This document shows positions 1 to 8,230 of a stretch of DNA of 24,139 bases, in pieces; positions within the stretch are counted from its first letter, which is position 1; every line of letters starts with the position of its first letter. The DNA lies in NCBI GenBank assembly GCA_964528605.1, contig CAZGSV010000048.1, forward strand, positions 1 to 24,139, given 5' to 3'. The notes under the pieces were generated by a model. The model saw only the letters and a list, made by a program, of their open reading frames with translations, was not told where the DNA came from and searched no databases. This DNA is from CAZGSV01 sp964528605 (lineage in GTDB: Bacteria; Armatimonadota; Zipacnadia; CAZGSV01). The position numbers and the translations under genes were made by a program.

Positions 1-9
1 TAGCATCGG

Positions 10-3000
10 TTATGCCTTGATCGTCAGGAAGACCGTCTGCTGGCCCCGGAGCCGGCCGGCCCGCGCGAAGACGTTGACCCGGAGCGGCCCGGAGAAAGGC
101 CGATAGGTGCGCCGGGGATAGTCGTAGATGGAGCCCAACACCGCAGGGCTCAAGGCTAGGCTGTACCTGCCGCCGCCTAACTCCTGCAACCGCACTACGT
201 TGTTGCCGATGGTCGGCACCAACTCGGCCCAGACCTGGGCGCCTTCGAGCGGCTTGCCCTGGAGGTTGCGCAGCGCCACGGTCAACTCCCGGCCCCTGAG
301 GCGGACCCGCAGGCCAAGTTGCGACTCGAGGCAATCGGCGAAAGCCAGAGCCTTGGCCCAGCGCTCCTCGGCGAGGGACCTGTCCAGCCTGTCTCTTGTC
401 GTACGGAGGTAGCCGGTGAGGCAGCCGCGGGACTCGAGGGCGCTCAGGCGCTCGCGGAGGCGGCTCGCGCGCGCCCGGCATTCCTGCGCTTGCCCAGCCA
501 CCTCGGCGCAGACGAGCGCCACGCCGTGGGGCTGCAGCGTCACGCGCGCGTTCAGGCGGTCTCCCTTTGCGCTTCCCAGTCCCTTGCCACTGAGCAACTC
601 GCGGAGCGCGTATTCGTCGTTCGGCCGCGGCACCCACGTGGGACTGAGGGACACCTCGAGGTCCAGCGGAGTTTCGGAGAGGCCAATCAGCAGCGCGCAT
701 AGGTTCGCCCCATCGCTGAGCAGGAACGCCTCCACGGCCTCGTGCGCCGGAAGATCCTCCTCCCAGGTGAGGCTCACCGCACGGTCGCCGGCCACCGGCT
801 CTCCGTCAGCGAAAGCCTGACCGCAGGCGTAGATGTCGGCCTCGGCGGTCCACCAGCCTATCTGCTGCGCGGCGGTCGTGGCAGCAAGTGAGACCTCGAG
901 GTAAAGGCGGGTTCGCTGCCCGAACTCCAGGCTCACCGGCATCTCGGCCCAAGCGTTGTCGCTTATCTTGTCAGCAGGAATCTCCGCCTCGGCGAGCACA
1001 GCCCCCGCTGGTCCCTGTTGCCGGAGAGTGGCGTGGAGCCCCGTCATGGGCTGGCCGTACCAGGTGGGGGTCTGGAGTGCGACCTGCACCAGTCTGCCAG
1101 CGGGCACCTCGAACGTTTGCCCCAGGCTCTGGTAGTCGTGGAAGTCCGCGGGGAGGTCGTGGCGCGATTCGGCGACCGTCTCTCCGCCTCGGACGCGCGC
1201 GCGTGCGCTGGTGCCGCTGACGCTTACCGGCCGGCAGCCCCTCTCGCTGAGAATCGCGAGCAGGCGCGGCAACCAATCCGACTCCAGCACGCGCACCGGA
1301 CCCGAGCCGAGCCGGGTGCTTTGCCCCAGTAACTCGCGCGCTCGGCCCCAGCCCGGTTCTGCGTCCAGGGCCTTGGCGCCGAACTCTCCCGCGATGAGGA
1401 GTGTTCCGCCCTGCCGCACGTATTGCGCAAGGAGTTCCGCTTCGTCTGGGCCGACAAGATCGTTGTCAAGGCTCAGGAGCACATCGTAGAGGCGCAATTC
1501 AGGGGAGCGCAGGGCCGCGTTGGAGAGGTAACTGACCGGAAGCTGATTGCGAGCCAGGGCACGGTGCAGTTGGGTCCAGGATTCGGGCCAGCCCAGCAGC
1601 GCCCAGCGCTCGTGGGAGCGCCAGACCGCCAGCCGCGGCCGCACCGCGTACATCCCCTCCAGCGGGCCCTCGAGCATCTTCATCTCGGCGAAGAGCCGGC
1701 GAGTCTCCTCTTGCGCCGTCGTGCCCTTTACCCCCCACTCGCCATCCGGCAGGCTGCCGCGCCATTGGATCAGGCCCACATGCCAGGCGCCAGTGCCCAG
1801 GCACTCGTAGAGGTACCGGCGCGCCGCCACCGGAGTGAAGGAGGTCCCGCCTCCGCGCGCCTTCGGGTCCGGGAACTTGTAGGCGAGACGCGCGGGCGCG
1901 ACCGGCTTTCCCAGCGCTGCCAGCGTCTGCATGTACTGCAAGTTGTAGAGTTGGTGGTCTTGGCCCTCGATGATCTGCCCTGTCTCGAAGCCGTCGGAGA
2001 CCGAGGCGTAGTACTCGGGATTCCAGCCCATGGCGGCGTATTGGGGGCCGCTGAAGATGCTGCCGTGGTTGCAGGTGAAGGCGAGCCGGCCTTTGTCCTC
2101 GGCGAGAATGCTCTGGTAGTGATAGCGGAACCTCTCGGCCATGGCCTGAAAGCGGAACTCAAGCCAGTCGAGTCTTGGGCGGTCCACGGACGGCGTTCGG
2201 GGAGGCTCGACCGCATCCATGGAGGCGAAGTCGCGTGCCCACGTCCGGTTGAGTTGGTCCACGGCCCCGTAGCGCGTGGTCAGCCAGCCGCGGAAGTGCG
2301 GGAGTGCCTCGGGCGAGAAGTCCGTCCAGCGCCCGGGCCAGGCGAAAGTGGCGTAAAGCGATTCCCCTCCCATCACCCAATAGAGCAGGCTAGGCTCCCG
2401 CCGCAGGTCGGACACGTAATGGCGAATGAAGGGCTTGGTGCCCTCCGCAATAACCGCTGCGTGGATGGATGGCCACCCCATCGGTTTGCCGAACATGTTG
2501 GCCTCCACGCGCCGCCCGTCTTGGTCCACCTCCCAGGCATCAGGGAACTCCTTGTAGAACCAGTCGGGATAGTAGGGGAAGAAGCCGTTGTTCCAGTTTC
2601 CGATCATGAAGTTGGTGACGATGCCCTGGGAGTGCAGAAACGCGAAGAGGTCGGGGCGCAGAGCAACGGAGAAATGCTCGCCCTGATCAGGCGGTTCCGC
2701 CACCACTGTTCCCGGGGAAAGCGCCTTGAACACGAAGTCGGCTTCGGGCACCGGTCTGCCTCCGATCACCGCCCCGCCGCCCTGCCCCTCCGAGTTCCTC
2801 GTTGCCCAGACCCCTATGGCCTCACCGACCGGCTCATCAATCTCCCAGTAGTACTGTCCCGGCGGCTGAGGTGGGAGTTCCAGTGAGTTCCAGGCGTTGT
2901 CCACCGCGTCGGCGATGCGGCGGGCAGCCACAAGAGCGGCGCGCAGGTCTTCGCCGCTGCACCGGTACAGTGTAAGCGTGCATCCGCTGCCGCTCGTGAC

Positions 3001-3336
3001 CCAGGTGGGCATGGTGACGCTCACGCAATCGAAGGGCCGCGCCGCCGTGAACCTCTGGCCCAGCGGCATGCCTGCCTCGCGCAGACCTGCCGGACGGTGG
3101 CTCAGTCCAAAGGGCCCTTTTCCGTGCACCGGGACCCACATGAGTCCCGTGCCCACGGCATTGGCCCCCTCGGCCGTCATTTGCGCCATCTCTTCGGGCG
3201 TGTCCGTGAAGGCGTAGCCCCAATACTCGACGGGACGGCTACATTCTCCGTGGTAAAGCCAGTCCAGCAGGGGCTCAGGGGGCACTCCACGGCCCGCGAA
3301 GGCCGCCAGGACAGCCAGAAACCCGATTACGGCCAC
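10..3336 (-). CDS. Secreted GH42-like (beta-galactosidase-type) glycoside hydrolase, multidomain
   Basis: This 1108-aa protein starts at GTG, with AGGAGG 7 nt upstream. A short hydrophobic N-terminus (about residues 2-15) looks like a signal peptide, so it is probably exported. The catalytic barrel resembles GH42: a P-x-W-F segment near residue 257, WVMGGES at 320-326 with E325 where GH42 has its acid/base Asn-Glu, and a GWLTTRYGAVDQLNRTW-like block at 350-366. A beta-galactosidase trimerisation (glutamine-amidotransferase-like) segment lies at about 570-700 (LYDVLLSLDNDLV, then QGGTLLIAGEFG). Two similar beta-sandwich-like segments sit at about 93-205 and 739-857, each with GQ-x-F, TW and DNAW landmarks. 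GH42 enzymes are usually nearer 650-700 aa, so this architecture is expanded. The substrate is unknown. The nucleophile Glu was not located with certainty, so loss of classical galactosidase activity is possible. Confidence 0.8.
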   Translation of the reverse strand: MAVIGFLAVLAAFAGRGVPPEPLLDWLYHGECSRPVEYWGYAFTDTPEEMAQMTAEGANAVGTGLMWVPVHGKGPFGLSHRPAGLREAGMPLGQRFTAARPFDCVSVTMPTWVTSGSGCTLTLYRCSGEDLRAALVAARRIADAVDNAWNSLELPPQPPGQYYWEIDEPVGEAIGVWATRNSEGQGGGAVIGGRPVPEADFVFKALSPGTVVAEPPDQGEHFSVALRPDLFAFLHSQGIVTNFMIGNWNNGFFPYYPDWFYKEFPDAWEVDQDGRRVEANMFGKPMGWPSIHAAVIAEGTKPFIRHYVSDLRREPSLLYWVMGGESLYATFAWPGRWTDFSPEALPHFRGWLTTRYGAVDQLNRTWARDFASMDAVEPPRTPSVDRPRLDWLEFRFQAMAERFRYHYQSILAEDKGRLAFTCNHGSIFSGPQYAAMGWNPEYYASVSDGFETGQIIEGQDHQLYNLQYMQTLAALGKPVAPARLAYKFPDPKARGGGTSFTPVAARRYLYECLGTGAWHVGLIQWRGSLPDGEWGVKGTTAQEETRRLFAEMKMLEGPLEGMYAVRPRLAVWRSHERWALLGWPESWTQLHRALARNQLPVSYLSNAALRSPELRLYDVLLSLDNDLVGPDEAELLAQYVRQGGTLLIAGEFGAKALDAEPGWGRARELLGQSTRLGSGPVRVLESDWLPRLLAILSERGCRPVSVSGTSARARVRGGETVAESRHDLPADFHDYQSLGQTFEVPAGRLVQVALQTPTWYGQPMTGLHATLRQQGPAGAVLAEAEIPADKISDNAWAEMPVSLEFGQRTRLYLEVSLAATTAAQQIGWWTAEADIYACGQAFADGEPVAGDRAVSLTWEEDLPAHEAVEAFLLSDGANLCALLIGLSETPLDLEVSLSPTWVPRPNDEYALRELLSGKGLGSAKGDRLNARVTLQPHGVALVCAEVAGQAQECRARASRLRERLSALESRGCLTGYLRTTRDRLDRSLAEERWAKALAFADCLESQLGLRVRLRGRELTVALRNLQGKPLEGAQVWAELVPTIGNNVVRLQELGGGRYSLALSPAVLGSIYDYPRRTYRPFSGPLRVNVFARAGRLRGQQTVFLTIKA

Positions 3337-3365
3337 TGCTCACCCTCCTAGCCAAGTTGGCCTCA

Positions 3366-3382
3366 ATGGCACCAAACGTGAC
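3366..3382 (-). promoter_or_regulatory. Candidate regulatory element, copy 1 (shared with 15456-15472)
   Basis: Read on the minus strand this is GTCACGTTTGGTGCCAT, matching 15 of 17 positions of a segment upstream of the porin gene at 15456-15472. Both copies lie in spacers between divergent genes, upstream of a minus-strand exported-protein gene. This copy is 30 nt from the glycosidase start codon. It could be a transcription-factor site. With only two copies, chance is not excluded. Confidence 0.25.
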
Positions 3383-3433
3383 GGAAATGTGCAACAATGC
3401 GCGCTTTTTCTGACCAAAAAGGCCCGAAATTCG

Positions 3434-3463
3434 TTGACTCGCGCCCCGAAACCGCGCTATACT
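3434..3463 (+). promoter_or_regulatory. Sigma-70-type promoter for the metallophosphoesterase
   Basis: TTGACT (3434-3439) and TATACT (3458-3463) are separated by 18 bp, and the -10 box lies 20 nt before the start codon. Each box matches the sigma-70 consensus at 5 of 6 positions. Confidence 0.75.
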
Positions 3464-3483
3464 TGCGCTCGTGGTGAGGAGAA

Positions 3484-4233
3484 ATGAGACTGGCCGTCCT
3501 CTCGGACGTCCACGCTAATATCCACGCCCTCGAACCTGTTCTGGAACAGATCGAGACTAGCGATTTCGACCGGGTCATCTGCCTGGGTGACGTTGTAGGG
3601 TACGGAGCGTTCCCCAACGAAGTCGTCGAGTTCCTCGATGCTTCCGGGGTCGAGATGCTGCGCGGCGCCTATGACGAGGCCATCGTCGTCGGGCGGCCTC
3701 GCCGCATCCCCGAACTCGACACGGACCTCGAGCGGGTCGAAAAGGTGAGTTACCTCTGGACCTTGCGCGAGTTAAGCCCGGAGAACCGCACCCTCCTGCG
3801 CGGCCTGCCGCGTGAGATGACCGTTCCCTCTCGCGTCGGCCCGGGTCTGCTCGCGACGCACCGACTCCCGGGCGTCGTGAGCGGACTCGCTGTGGCTGTC
3901 CCCGCAGACTGGGGTCTGCGCGAGGTGGCGGAGAGAGTCGGTTGCTGCCTGTTCCTCTGCGGGCACACGCACGTGCCGGTGGACAGGTCCCTCAATGGCT
4001 TCCGGCTGGTCAACTGCGGCAGCGTCGGCATGCCGCACGACGGCGACACGCGCGCTTGCTACGTTGCTATCGAGATAGACTCCAACCCGCATCCCGACAG
4101 CGTGCAGGTTACGGTCAAGCGCGTGAAGTACGACGTCGAGAGCGCGGCGCGCGCCATCGAGCGTCGCGGGCTGCCGAGTCAGTTGGCCGAGGTCCTGCGA
4201 AGCGGCAAGACCGAGGTCAAGACGCCGGCGTAA
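3484..4233 (+). CDS. Calcineurin-like metallophosphoesterase (YfcE/MJ0936-like phosphodiesterase family)
   Basis: This is a 249-aa cytosolic protein. The ATG start is preceded by GAGGAG at optimal spacing and lies just after a strong promoter. Metal-binding motifs appear in the family order: D-x-H at D8/H10, GD at G35-D36, a histidine at H126 (ATHR) and GHTH at 160-163. The remaining motif, normally GN(H/Y)D, reads GAYD at 61-64, so the metal-bridging Asn is replaced by Ala62. Members hydrolyse phosphodiesters or phosphomonoesters using a dinuclear metal centre; the physiological substrate is generally unclear. It stands alone, divergent from the glycosidase and upstream of lexA with a 110-nt gap. 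The motif loss could lower activity or shift specificity. Confidence 0.85.
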   Translation: MRLAVLSDVHANIHALEPVLEQIETSDFDRVICLGDVVGYGAFPNEVVEFLDASGVEMLRGAYDEAIVVGRPRRIPELDTDLERVEKVSYLWTLRELSPENRTLLRGLPREMTVPSRVGPGLLATHRLPGVVSGLAVAVPADWGLREVAERVGCCLFLCGHTHVPVDRSLNGFRLVNCGSVGMPHDGDTRACYVAIEIDSNPHPDSVQVTVKRVKYDVESAARAIERRGLPSQLAEVLRSGKTEVKTPA

Positions 4234-4289
4234 CGTCCTGCCTGGCCTACCTGCTATCAGAGGGCGTTGGTGCGTTGGCGCCGTAAGGT

Positions 4290-4301
4290 AAACGAGCGTT
4301 T
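4290..4301 (+). promoter_or_regulatory. Candidate LexA (SOS) operator upstream of lexA
   Basis: AAAC-GAGC-GTTT is a perfect dyad with the geometry of the Gram-positive-type SOS box (GAAC-N4-GTTC). It sits over the probable -35 region, 20 nt upstream of the TATACT -10 box of lexA, where a repressor would block transcription. LexA autoregulation is common. Assignment rests on pattern and position only. Confidence 0.5.
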
Positions 4302-4326
4302 GCCCCTGCGTTTGCGGTGGTATACT
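4299..4326 (+). promoter_or_regulatory. Probable lexA promoter
   Basis: TATACT at 4321-4326 is a good -10 box, 17 nt before the GTG start. The -35 is weak: TTTGCC at 4299-4304 with a 16-bp spacer. The 5' end overlaps the candidate SOS operator. Confidence 0.5.
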
Positions 4327-4343
4327 AGGCGTGGTGATGTCCC

Positions 4344-4949
4344 GTGAAGGGCCTGACGAAAAGGCAACGTGAAGTGATTGCGGCCATTCAGGAATTGACG
4401 GAGTCGCTGGGCTACAGCCCCTCCGTGCGGGAATTGTGCGAGCGCCTCAAGGTGGCCTCCACCTGCACGGTGCAGAAGCACCTGGTCGCATTGATCAAGA
4501 AGGGCTACCTGGTCAAACAGGGCGGCAAGAGCAGGACGCTGCAGATCGCCATCCCGGGCGGCGGGTCGCGGCGCGGCATTGTGCCCGTCCCGTTGCTGGG
4601 CAGGGTGGCGGCCGGGCAGCCGATGGAGGCTATCGAGAACATTGAGGACTATCTGCCCCTGAGCCGCGAGTTGGTGGGCGCCGACAAGGTCTTTCTGCTG
4701 CGCGTGCGCGGAGACAGCATGATCGGGGACGGCATCGCGGACGGCGACCTCATCGTGGTGCGCCGGCAGAACAGCGCGGAGGAGGGTGAGATTGTCGTTG
4801 CCATCATGGACGGGGAGGCGACGGTCAAGCACGTCTACCGCGACGGCTACCAGTTCCGCCTTGAGGCCTCCAATCCGGCCTTCGGCCCCATTGCTGCTCC
4901 GCACGTAGACATTGTGGGGCGCGTCATCATGTGCCTGCATCGCCTGTAG
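4344..4949 (+). CDS. lexA: LexA repressor (SOS regulator, self-cleaving)
   Basis: This 201-aa protein has the complete LexA layout. An N-terminal winged helix covers residues 1-65 (KRQREVIAAI, then GYSPSVRELCERLKVAS). The autocleavage site is Ala90-Gly91 (RVAAGQP), the nucleophile Ser125 lies in RGDSM, and the general base Lys162 lies in GEATVKH. LexA represses DNA-damage-response genes and is inactivated by RecA*-stimulated self-cleavage. The start must be the GTG at 4344 because an in-frame stop lies 9 nt upstream. The upstream region holds a -10 box and an AAAC-N4-GTTT dyad that may be its own operator. It is followed 36 nt later by efp in the same direction. Confidence 0.97.
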   Translation: MKGLTKRQREVIAAIQELTESLGYSPSVRELCERLKVASTCTVQKHLVALIKKGYLVKQGGKSRTLQIAIPGGGSRRGIVPVPLLGRVAAGQPMEAIENIEDYLPLSRELVGADKVFLLRVRGDSMIGDGIADGDLIVVRRQNSAEEGEIVVAIMDGEATVKHVYRDGYQFRLEASNPAFGPIAAPHVDIVGRVIMCLHRL

Positions 4950-4985
4950 CAGAGCGCCCTCACCCACAGAAGCAGGAGTGACTCG

Positions 4986-5546
4986 ATGATAAGTACCGCT
5001 GACTTCCGCAATGGCCTGACCATCGAACTCGACGGCGAGCCCTACCTGATCGTCTACTTCCAGCACGTCAAGCCGGGCAAGGGCGGCGCCTTTGTGCGCA
5101 CCAAACTCAAGTCGGTGCGTACCGGCAACGTCTTCGAGCGCACCTTCCGCGCCGGCGAGCGCATGAAGCCCGCGCGCGTAGAGCGCAGAAGGGTGCAGTT
5201 CCTTTACGGCGCCAGCGACGACTATCACCTAATGGATATGGAGACGTTTGACGAGTTCGGTCTCACGGCCGATCAGATAGGCGAGTGCGCGCACTACCTC
5301 ACCGAGGGAGCCGAGGTGCAACTGGTCCTCTACAACGGGCAGATCATCGGGGTGGAGCCGCCGTTGACCGTTGACCTCAAAGTCAGCGACACCGCGCCCG
5401 GTGTCCGCGGCGACACGGCAGCGGGCGGGAGCAAGCCGGCGACGCTGGAGACGGGCGTGGTGGTGCAGGTGCCTTTCTTCGTGAACGTGGGCGGCAGGGT
5501 TCGGGTTGACACGCGCACGGGCCTCTATGTAGAGCGTGTCGGCTAG
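4986..5546 (+). CDS. efp: Translation elongation factor P
   Basis: This 186-aa protein has the usual EF-P length and its three beta-barrel domains. EF-P binds between the ribosomal P and E sites and relieves stalling at consecutive prolines. The loop tip reads PGKGGAF with Lys32 at the position that is post-translationally modified in Lys-type EF-Ps; the sequence does not reveal which modification this organism uses. The C-terminus ends in the OB-fold pattern VNVGGRVRVDTRTGLYVERV. An AGGAG ribosome-binding site lies 8 nt before the ATG. It lies between lexA (36-nt gap) and dapL (51-nt gap), probably in one transcript. Confidence 0.97.
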   Translation: MISTADFRNGLTIELDGEPYLIVYFQHVKPGKGGAFVRTKLKSVRTGNVFERTFRAGERMKPARVERRRVQFLYGASDDYHLMDMETFDEFGLTADQIGECAHYLTEGAEVQLVLYNGQIIGVEPPLTVDLKVSDTAPGVRGDTAAGGSKPATLETGVVVQVPFFVNVGGRVRVDTRTGLYVERVG

Positions 5547-5597
5547 CGACGTGCCAGGGCCCCAAGCGCAACCCGATTCCGGCGAGGAGTGAGCCGA

Positions 5598-6785
5598 ATG
5601 CCTGTGCCCATCGCATTGCGCCTGCAACGCATCCCGCCCTACCCCTTTGAGGAGATCGCTAAGATCAAGGCCAAGAAACTGGCACAGGGCGCGAAACTGG
5701 TTGACCTAGGCATCGGCGACCCCGACCTGCCCACACCCCCGCACATCGTCGAGGCGCTGTGCGAGGCCGCGCACGACCCCTCGACCCACGCTTACGACGA
5801 GAGCGGCTTCGGCCTGCCTGCCTTCCGCGAAGCGGTAGCGCAGTGGTACCGCAGCCGTTTCGGGGTGGCACTTGATCCGGGGTGCGAGATTCAGAGCCTG
5901 ATCGGGTCCAAAGAGGGAATCGCGCACATCTTCCTGGCCTACCTCAACCCCGGGGACTACTCGCTGGTGCCTGACCCACGCTACATGGTGTACAGCACCG
6001 GCACCATGTTCGCCGGTGGCTCCTACTACCAGATGCCTCTGGACGCCCAGCGGGGATACTTGCCGGACCTCGCCGCCATTCCGCCCGATGTGGCTCGGAA
6101 CGCCCGGCTGCTCTTCCTCAACTACCCCAACAACCCGACCGGGGCGGTGGCGCCGCTGGGGTTCTTCAATGAGGTGGTCGAGTTCGGGCATCGCAACAAC
6201 GTGCTGGTGTGCCACGACTGCGCATACTCCGAGGTGGCCTATGACGGCCTGCGTGTTCCCAGCATCCTGCAAGCGGAGGGCGCCAAGGAGGTCTGCATCG
6301 AGTTCCATTCGCTCTCGAAGACCTACAACATGACCGGCTGGCGGGTTGGCTTTGCCGTGGGCAACAAGGAAGCCATCGCCGCCCTGTCCAAGGTGAAGAC
6401 CAACGTGGACTCCGGCGTATTCATGGCCGTGCAGCGGGCAGCCATCGCCGCGCTCACCGGCCCGCAGGACTGCGTCAAGCAGATGCAGGCCGCCTATCAG
6501 GAACGGCGCGACCGGCTGGTGCCCGGGTTGAACGCCCTTGGCTGGCAGGTGCCCAAGCCGAAGGCCACCTTCTACGTCTGGGCGCCTGTGCTGGGCGGGC
6601 TCGCCTCCGCCGACTTCGCCGCGCGGCTCCTTGACCAGGGTAATGTGCTCCTCATTCCGGGCTCGCTCTACGGCAGCCACGGGGAGGGATTCGTGCGCAT
6701 GTCCTTGACCATCAAGGGGCCGGAGAAGACAGACCTCATTGAGCAAGCGCTCACAGGCATCGGACAGGTCCTCCGCGGTCTCTAG
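5598..6785 (+). CDS. dapL: LL-diaminopimelate aminotransferase (class I/II PLP aminotransferase)
   Basis: This 395-aa fold-type I aminotransferase shows GIGDPDLPTPPHIVEAL at 38-54, the YPNNPTG motif at 176-182 and the PLP lysine K241 in SLSKTYNMTGWR. These resemble the DapL2 type, which converts tetrahydrodipicolinate to LL-diaminopimelate in one step for lysine and peptidoglycan synthesis. I chose ATG 5598 because GAGGAG at 5584-5589 is 8 nt upstream; a GTG at 5589 would overlap that ribosome-binding site. Other alanine/aspartate-type aminotransferases have similar motifs, so substrate specificity is an inference. The 3' end overlaps the putative hflX start by 47 nt. Confidence 0.8.
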   Translation: MPVPIALRLQRIPPYPFEEIAKIKAKKLAQGAKLVDLGIGDPDLPTPPHIVEALCEAAHDPSTHAYDESGFGLPAFREAVAQWYRSRFGVALDPGCEIQSLIGSKEGIAHIFLAYLNPGDYSLVPDPRYMVYSTGTMFAGGSYYQMPLDAQRGYLPDLAAIPPDVARNARLLFLNYPNNPTGAVAPLGFFNEVVEFGHRNNVLVCHDCAYSEVAYDGLRVPSILQAEGAKEVCIEFHSLSKTYNMTGWRVGFAVGNKEAIAALSKVKTNVDSGVFMAVQRAAIAALTGPQDCVKQMQAAYQERRDRLVPGLNALGWQVPKPKATFYVWAPVLGGLASADFAARLLDQGNVLLIPGSLYGSHGEGFVRMSLTIKGPEKTDLIEQALTGIGQVLRGL

Positions 6786-8088
6786 CGTCGAGGACTACGC
6801 GCCCTACGCCGCCGAGGACGGGCGCCTGCCTACCGGCGTGCCGGCGGCCCTGGTGCTACTGGACCTTCCCGGTGAGGACGGGGAGTCGCGGCTGGCCGAA
6901 CTGAAGGCGCTCTGCTCGTCGGCGGGCTATCCGGTCGTGGCGGAGTTGCGCCAGCATCGCGAGCACCCCCACCCCAAGACCTACGTCGGCACCGGCAAAC
7001 TAGACGAGGTGGGCGCGGCGCTGGTCAGCCACGGAGCAGCCCTGGTGGTGACCGACCGGGAACTGTCGCCCACCCAACTGAAGGAACTCGAGGAGACGCT
7101 GGAGGTCCCCGTTGCGGACCGCACCCGGCTGATTCTCGAGTTATTCGCGCAGCGCGCCCATTCGCGGGAAGGCAAGCTGCAAGTCCGACTCGCGGGGCTG
7201 AAGTACGCGCTGTCGCATCTCGTCGGCCTGGGCCCGGAGATGTCACGCCTTGGCGGCGGCGTAGGGACGAGAGGCCCCGGCGAGCCCAAACTCCGTGCGG
7301 AACGCAGCCGGCTTCGGCGGCAGATTCATCTGCTGGAGGAGCGCATGCGGCGCCTTGCCGACCGGCGCTCGCTGGCGCGGAGCCGCCGCAAAGAGGCCGA
7401 AGTGCCCACCGTCGGCATCATCGGCTACACCAACGCGGGGAAGTCAACGCTGCTCAACGCACTGGCGGGGGCGGCGGTGGCCGTGGACGACCGGCTGTTC
7501 GCCACCCTCGATCCCACCAGCCGTCTCGTTCTCCTGCCCTCCGGCCGGCACATGATTCTCACGGACACCGTGGGCTTCATTCGGGACCTGCCCAAGGACC
7601 TCTTTGCCGCCTTCCGTGCCACGATTGAGGAGGCGACTGAGGCCGACCTGCTGCTCCACTTGGTGGACGCCTCCGATGCCGAGTGCCTGCGGCACATCGA
7701 GGCGGTCGAGCGCACGCTTAAGGTGCTGTCGTGCGAGCGGAAGACTCGCATCATGGTGCTCAACAAGATTGACCGCGCCACGCGGCTGCCTGCGATTGAT
7801 CAGGTGCGTCCGGAGGGCGGCGAACCTCCGCTCTTCGTGTCCGCGCTGACTGGACAGGGGCTGCCCGAACTCCTTCTCGCTCTTGATGAGGCGCTCGCCC
7901 CGCCTCTCTATCGCCAGCGCCTGTGGGTGACCTATGAGCAACTGGGCAAGGTCAAGGCGCTCCTAGGCAAAGAGGGCTTGCTTTCGGAGACAGACGAGGA
8001 CTCAGGGGCCTGGCTTGAGGTGGAAGCGACGCCGAAGGTGCTGTCTCAGGTTGTGCGGCTCGCCCAGCGCGCGTCAAAACCGGCTTAG
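6739..8088 (+). CDS. hflX: GTPase HflX (ribosome-associated)
   Basis: The protein is 449 aa. The HflX N-terminal domain has YVGTGKLDEV at about 82-91 and the Gly-rich linker GGGVGTRGPGEPKLRAERS at 172-190, followed by a helical region. The GTPase domain has G1 GYTNAGKS (229-236), G3 DTVGF (275-279), G4 NKID (342-345) and G5 SAL (368-370). HflX is known to split or rescue stalled ribosomes, notably after heat stress. The reported TTG start at 6739 overlaps dapL and lacks a clear ribosome-binding site. GTG 6838 is an in-frame alternative that would remove 33 poorly conserved residues. It is last in the lexA-efp-dapL-hflX run and converges on tRNA-Leu. Confidence 0.95.
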   Translation: MSKRSQASDRSSAVSSVEDYAPYAAEDGRLPTGVPAALVLLDLPGEDGESRLAELKALCSSAGYPVVAELRQHREHPHPKTYVGTGKLDEVGAALVSHGAALVVTDRELSPTQLKELEETLEVPVADRTRLILELFAQRAHSREGKLQVRLAGLKYALSHLVGLGPEMSRLGGGVGTRGPGEPKLRAERSRLRRQIHLLEERMRRLADRRSLARSRRKEAEVPTVGIIGYTNAGKSTLLNALAGAAVAVDDRLFATLDPTSRLVLLPSGRHMILTDTVGFIRDLPKDLFAAFRATIEEATEADLLLHLVDASDAECLRHIEAVERTLKVLSCERKTRIMVLNKIDRATRLPAIDQVRPEGGEPPLFVSALTGQGLPELLLALDEALAPPLYRQRLWVTYEQLGKVKALLGKEGLLSETDEDSGAWLEVEATPKVLSQVVRLAQRASKPA

Positions 8089-8103
8089 GGGCATGCTGAG
8101 GCG

Positions 8104-8191
8104 TGGTGCCGAAGGGGGGAGTCGAACCCCCACGGGCTTAATGCCCACTGGACCCTGAACCCAGCGCGTCTACCAGTTCCGCCACTTCGGC
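8104..8191 (-). tRNA. tRNA-Leu (anticodon CAG)
   Basis: Read on the minus strand, the acceptor GCCGAAG pairs with CTTCGGC. It has a D-arm with AACTGGTAGAC, an anticodon stem CTGGG/TCCAG with loop TTCAGGG (CAG), a long class II variable arm and a GGGGGTTCGACTCCCCC T-arm. Discriminator A and an encoded CCA (8104-8106) follow. The sequence closely parallels E. coli leucine tRNA(CAG). Confidence 0.97.
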
Positions 8192-8201
8192 GACCAGGGT
8201 C

Positions 8202-8230
8202 AGTGTATCGCGGGCGGGCGGGAGCGTCAA
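8202..8230 (-). promoter_or_regulatory. Promoter of tRNA-Leu
   Basis: On the minus strand, TTGACG (8230-8225) and TACACT (8207-8202) are separated by exactly 17 bp. The -10 box lies 10 nt before the tRNA 5' end, as expected for a stable-RNA promoter with a very short leader. Confidence 0.75.

Noticed and set aside
1423..2886. A long plus-strand open frame (487 codons) opposite the glycosidase.
   Set aside because: It is His/Pro/Arg/Val-rich, as expected for antisense of a high-GC gene, with no recognisable motif.
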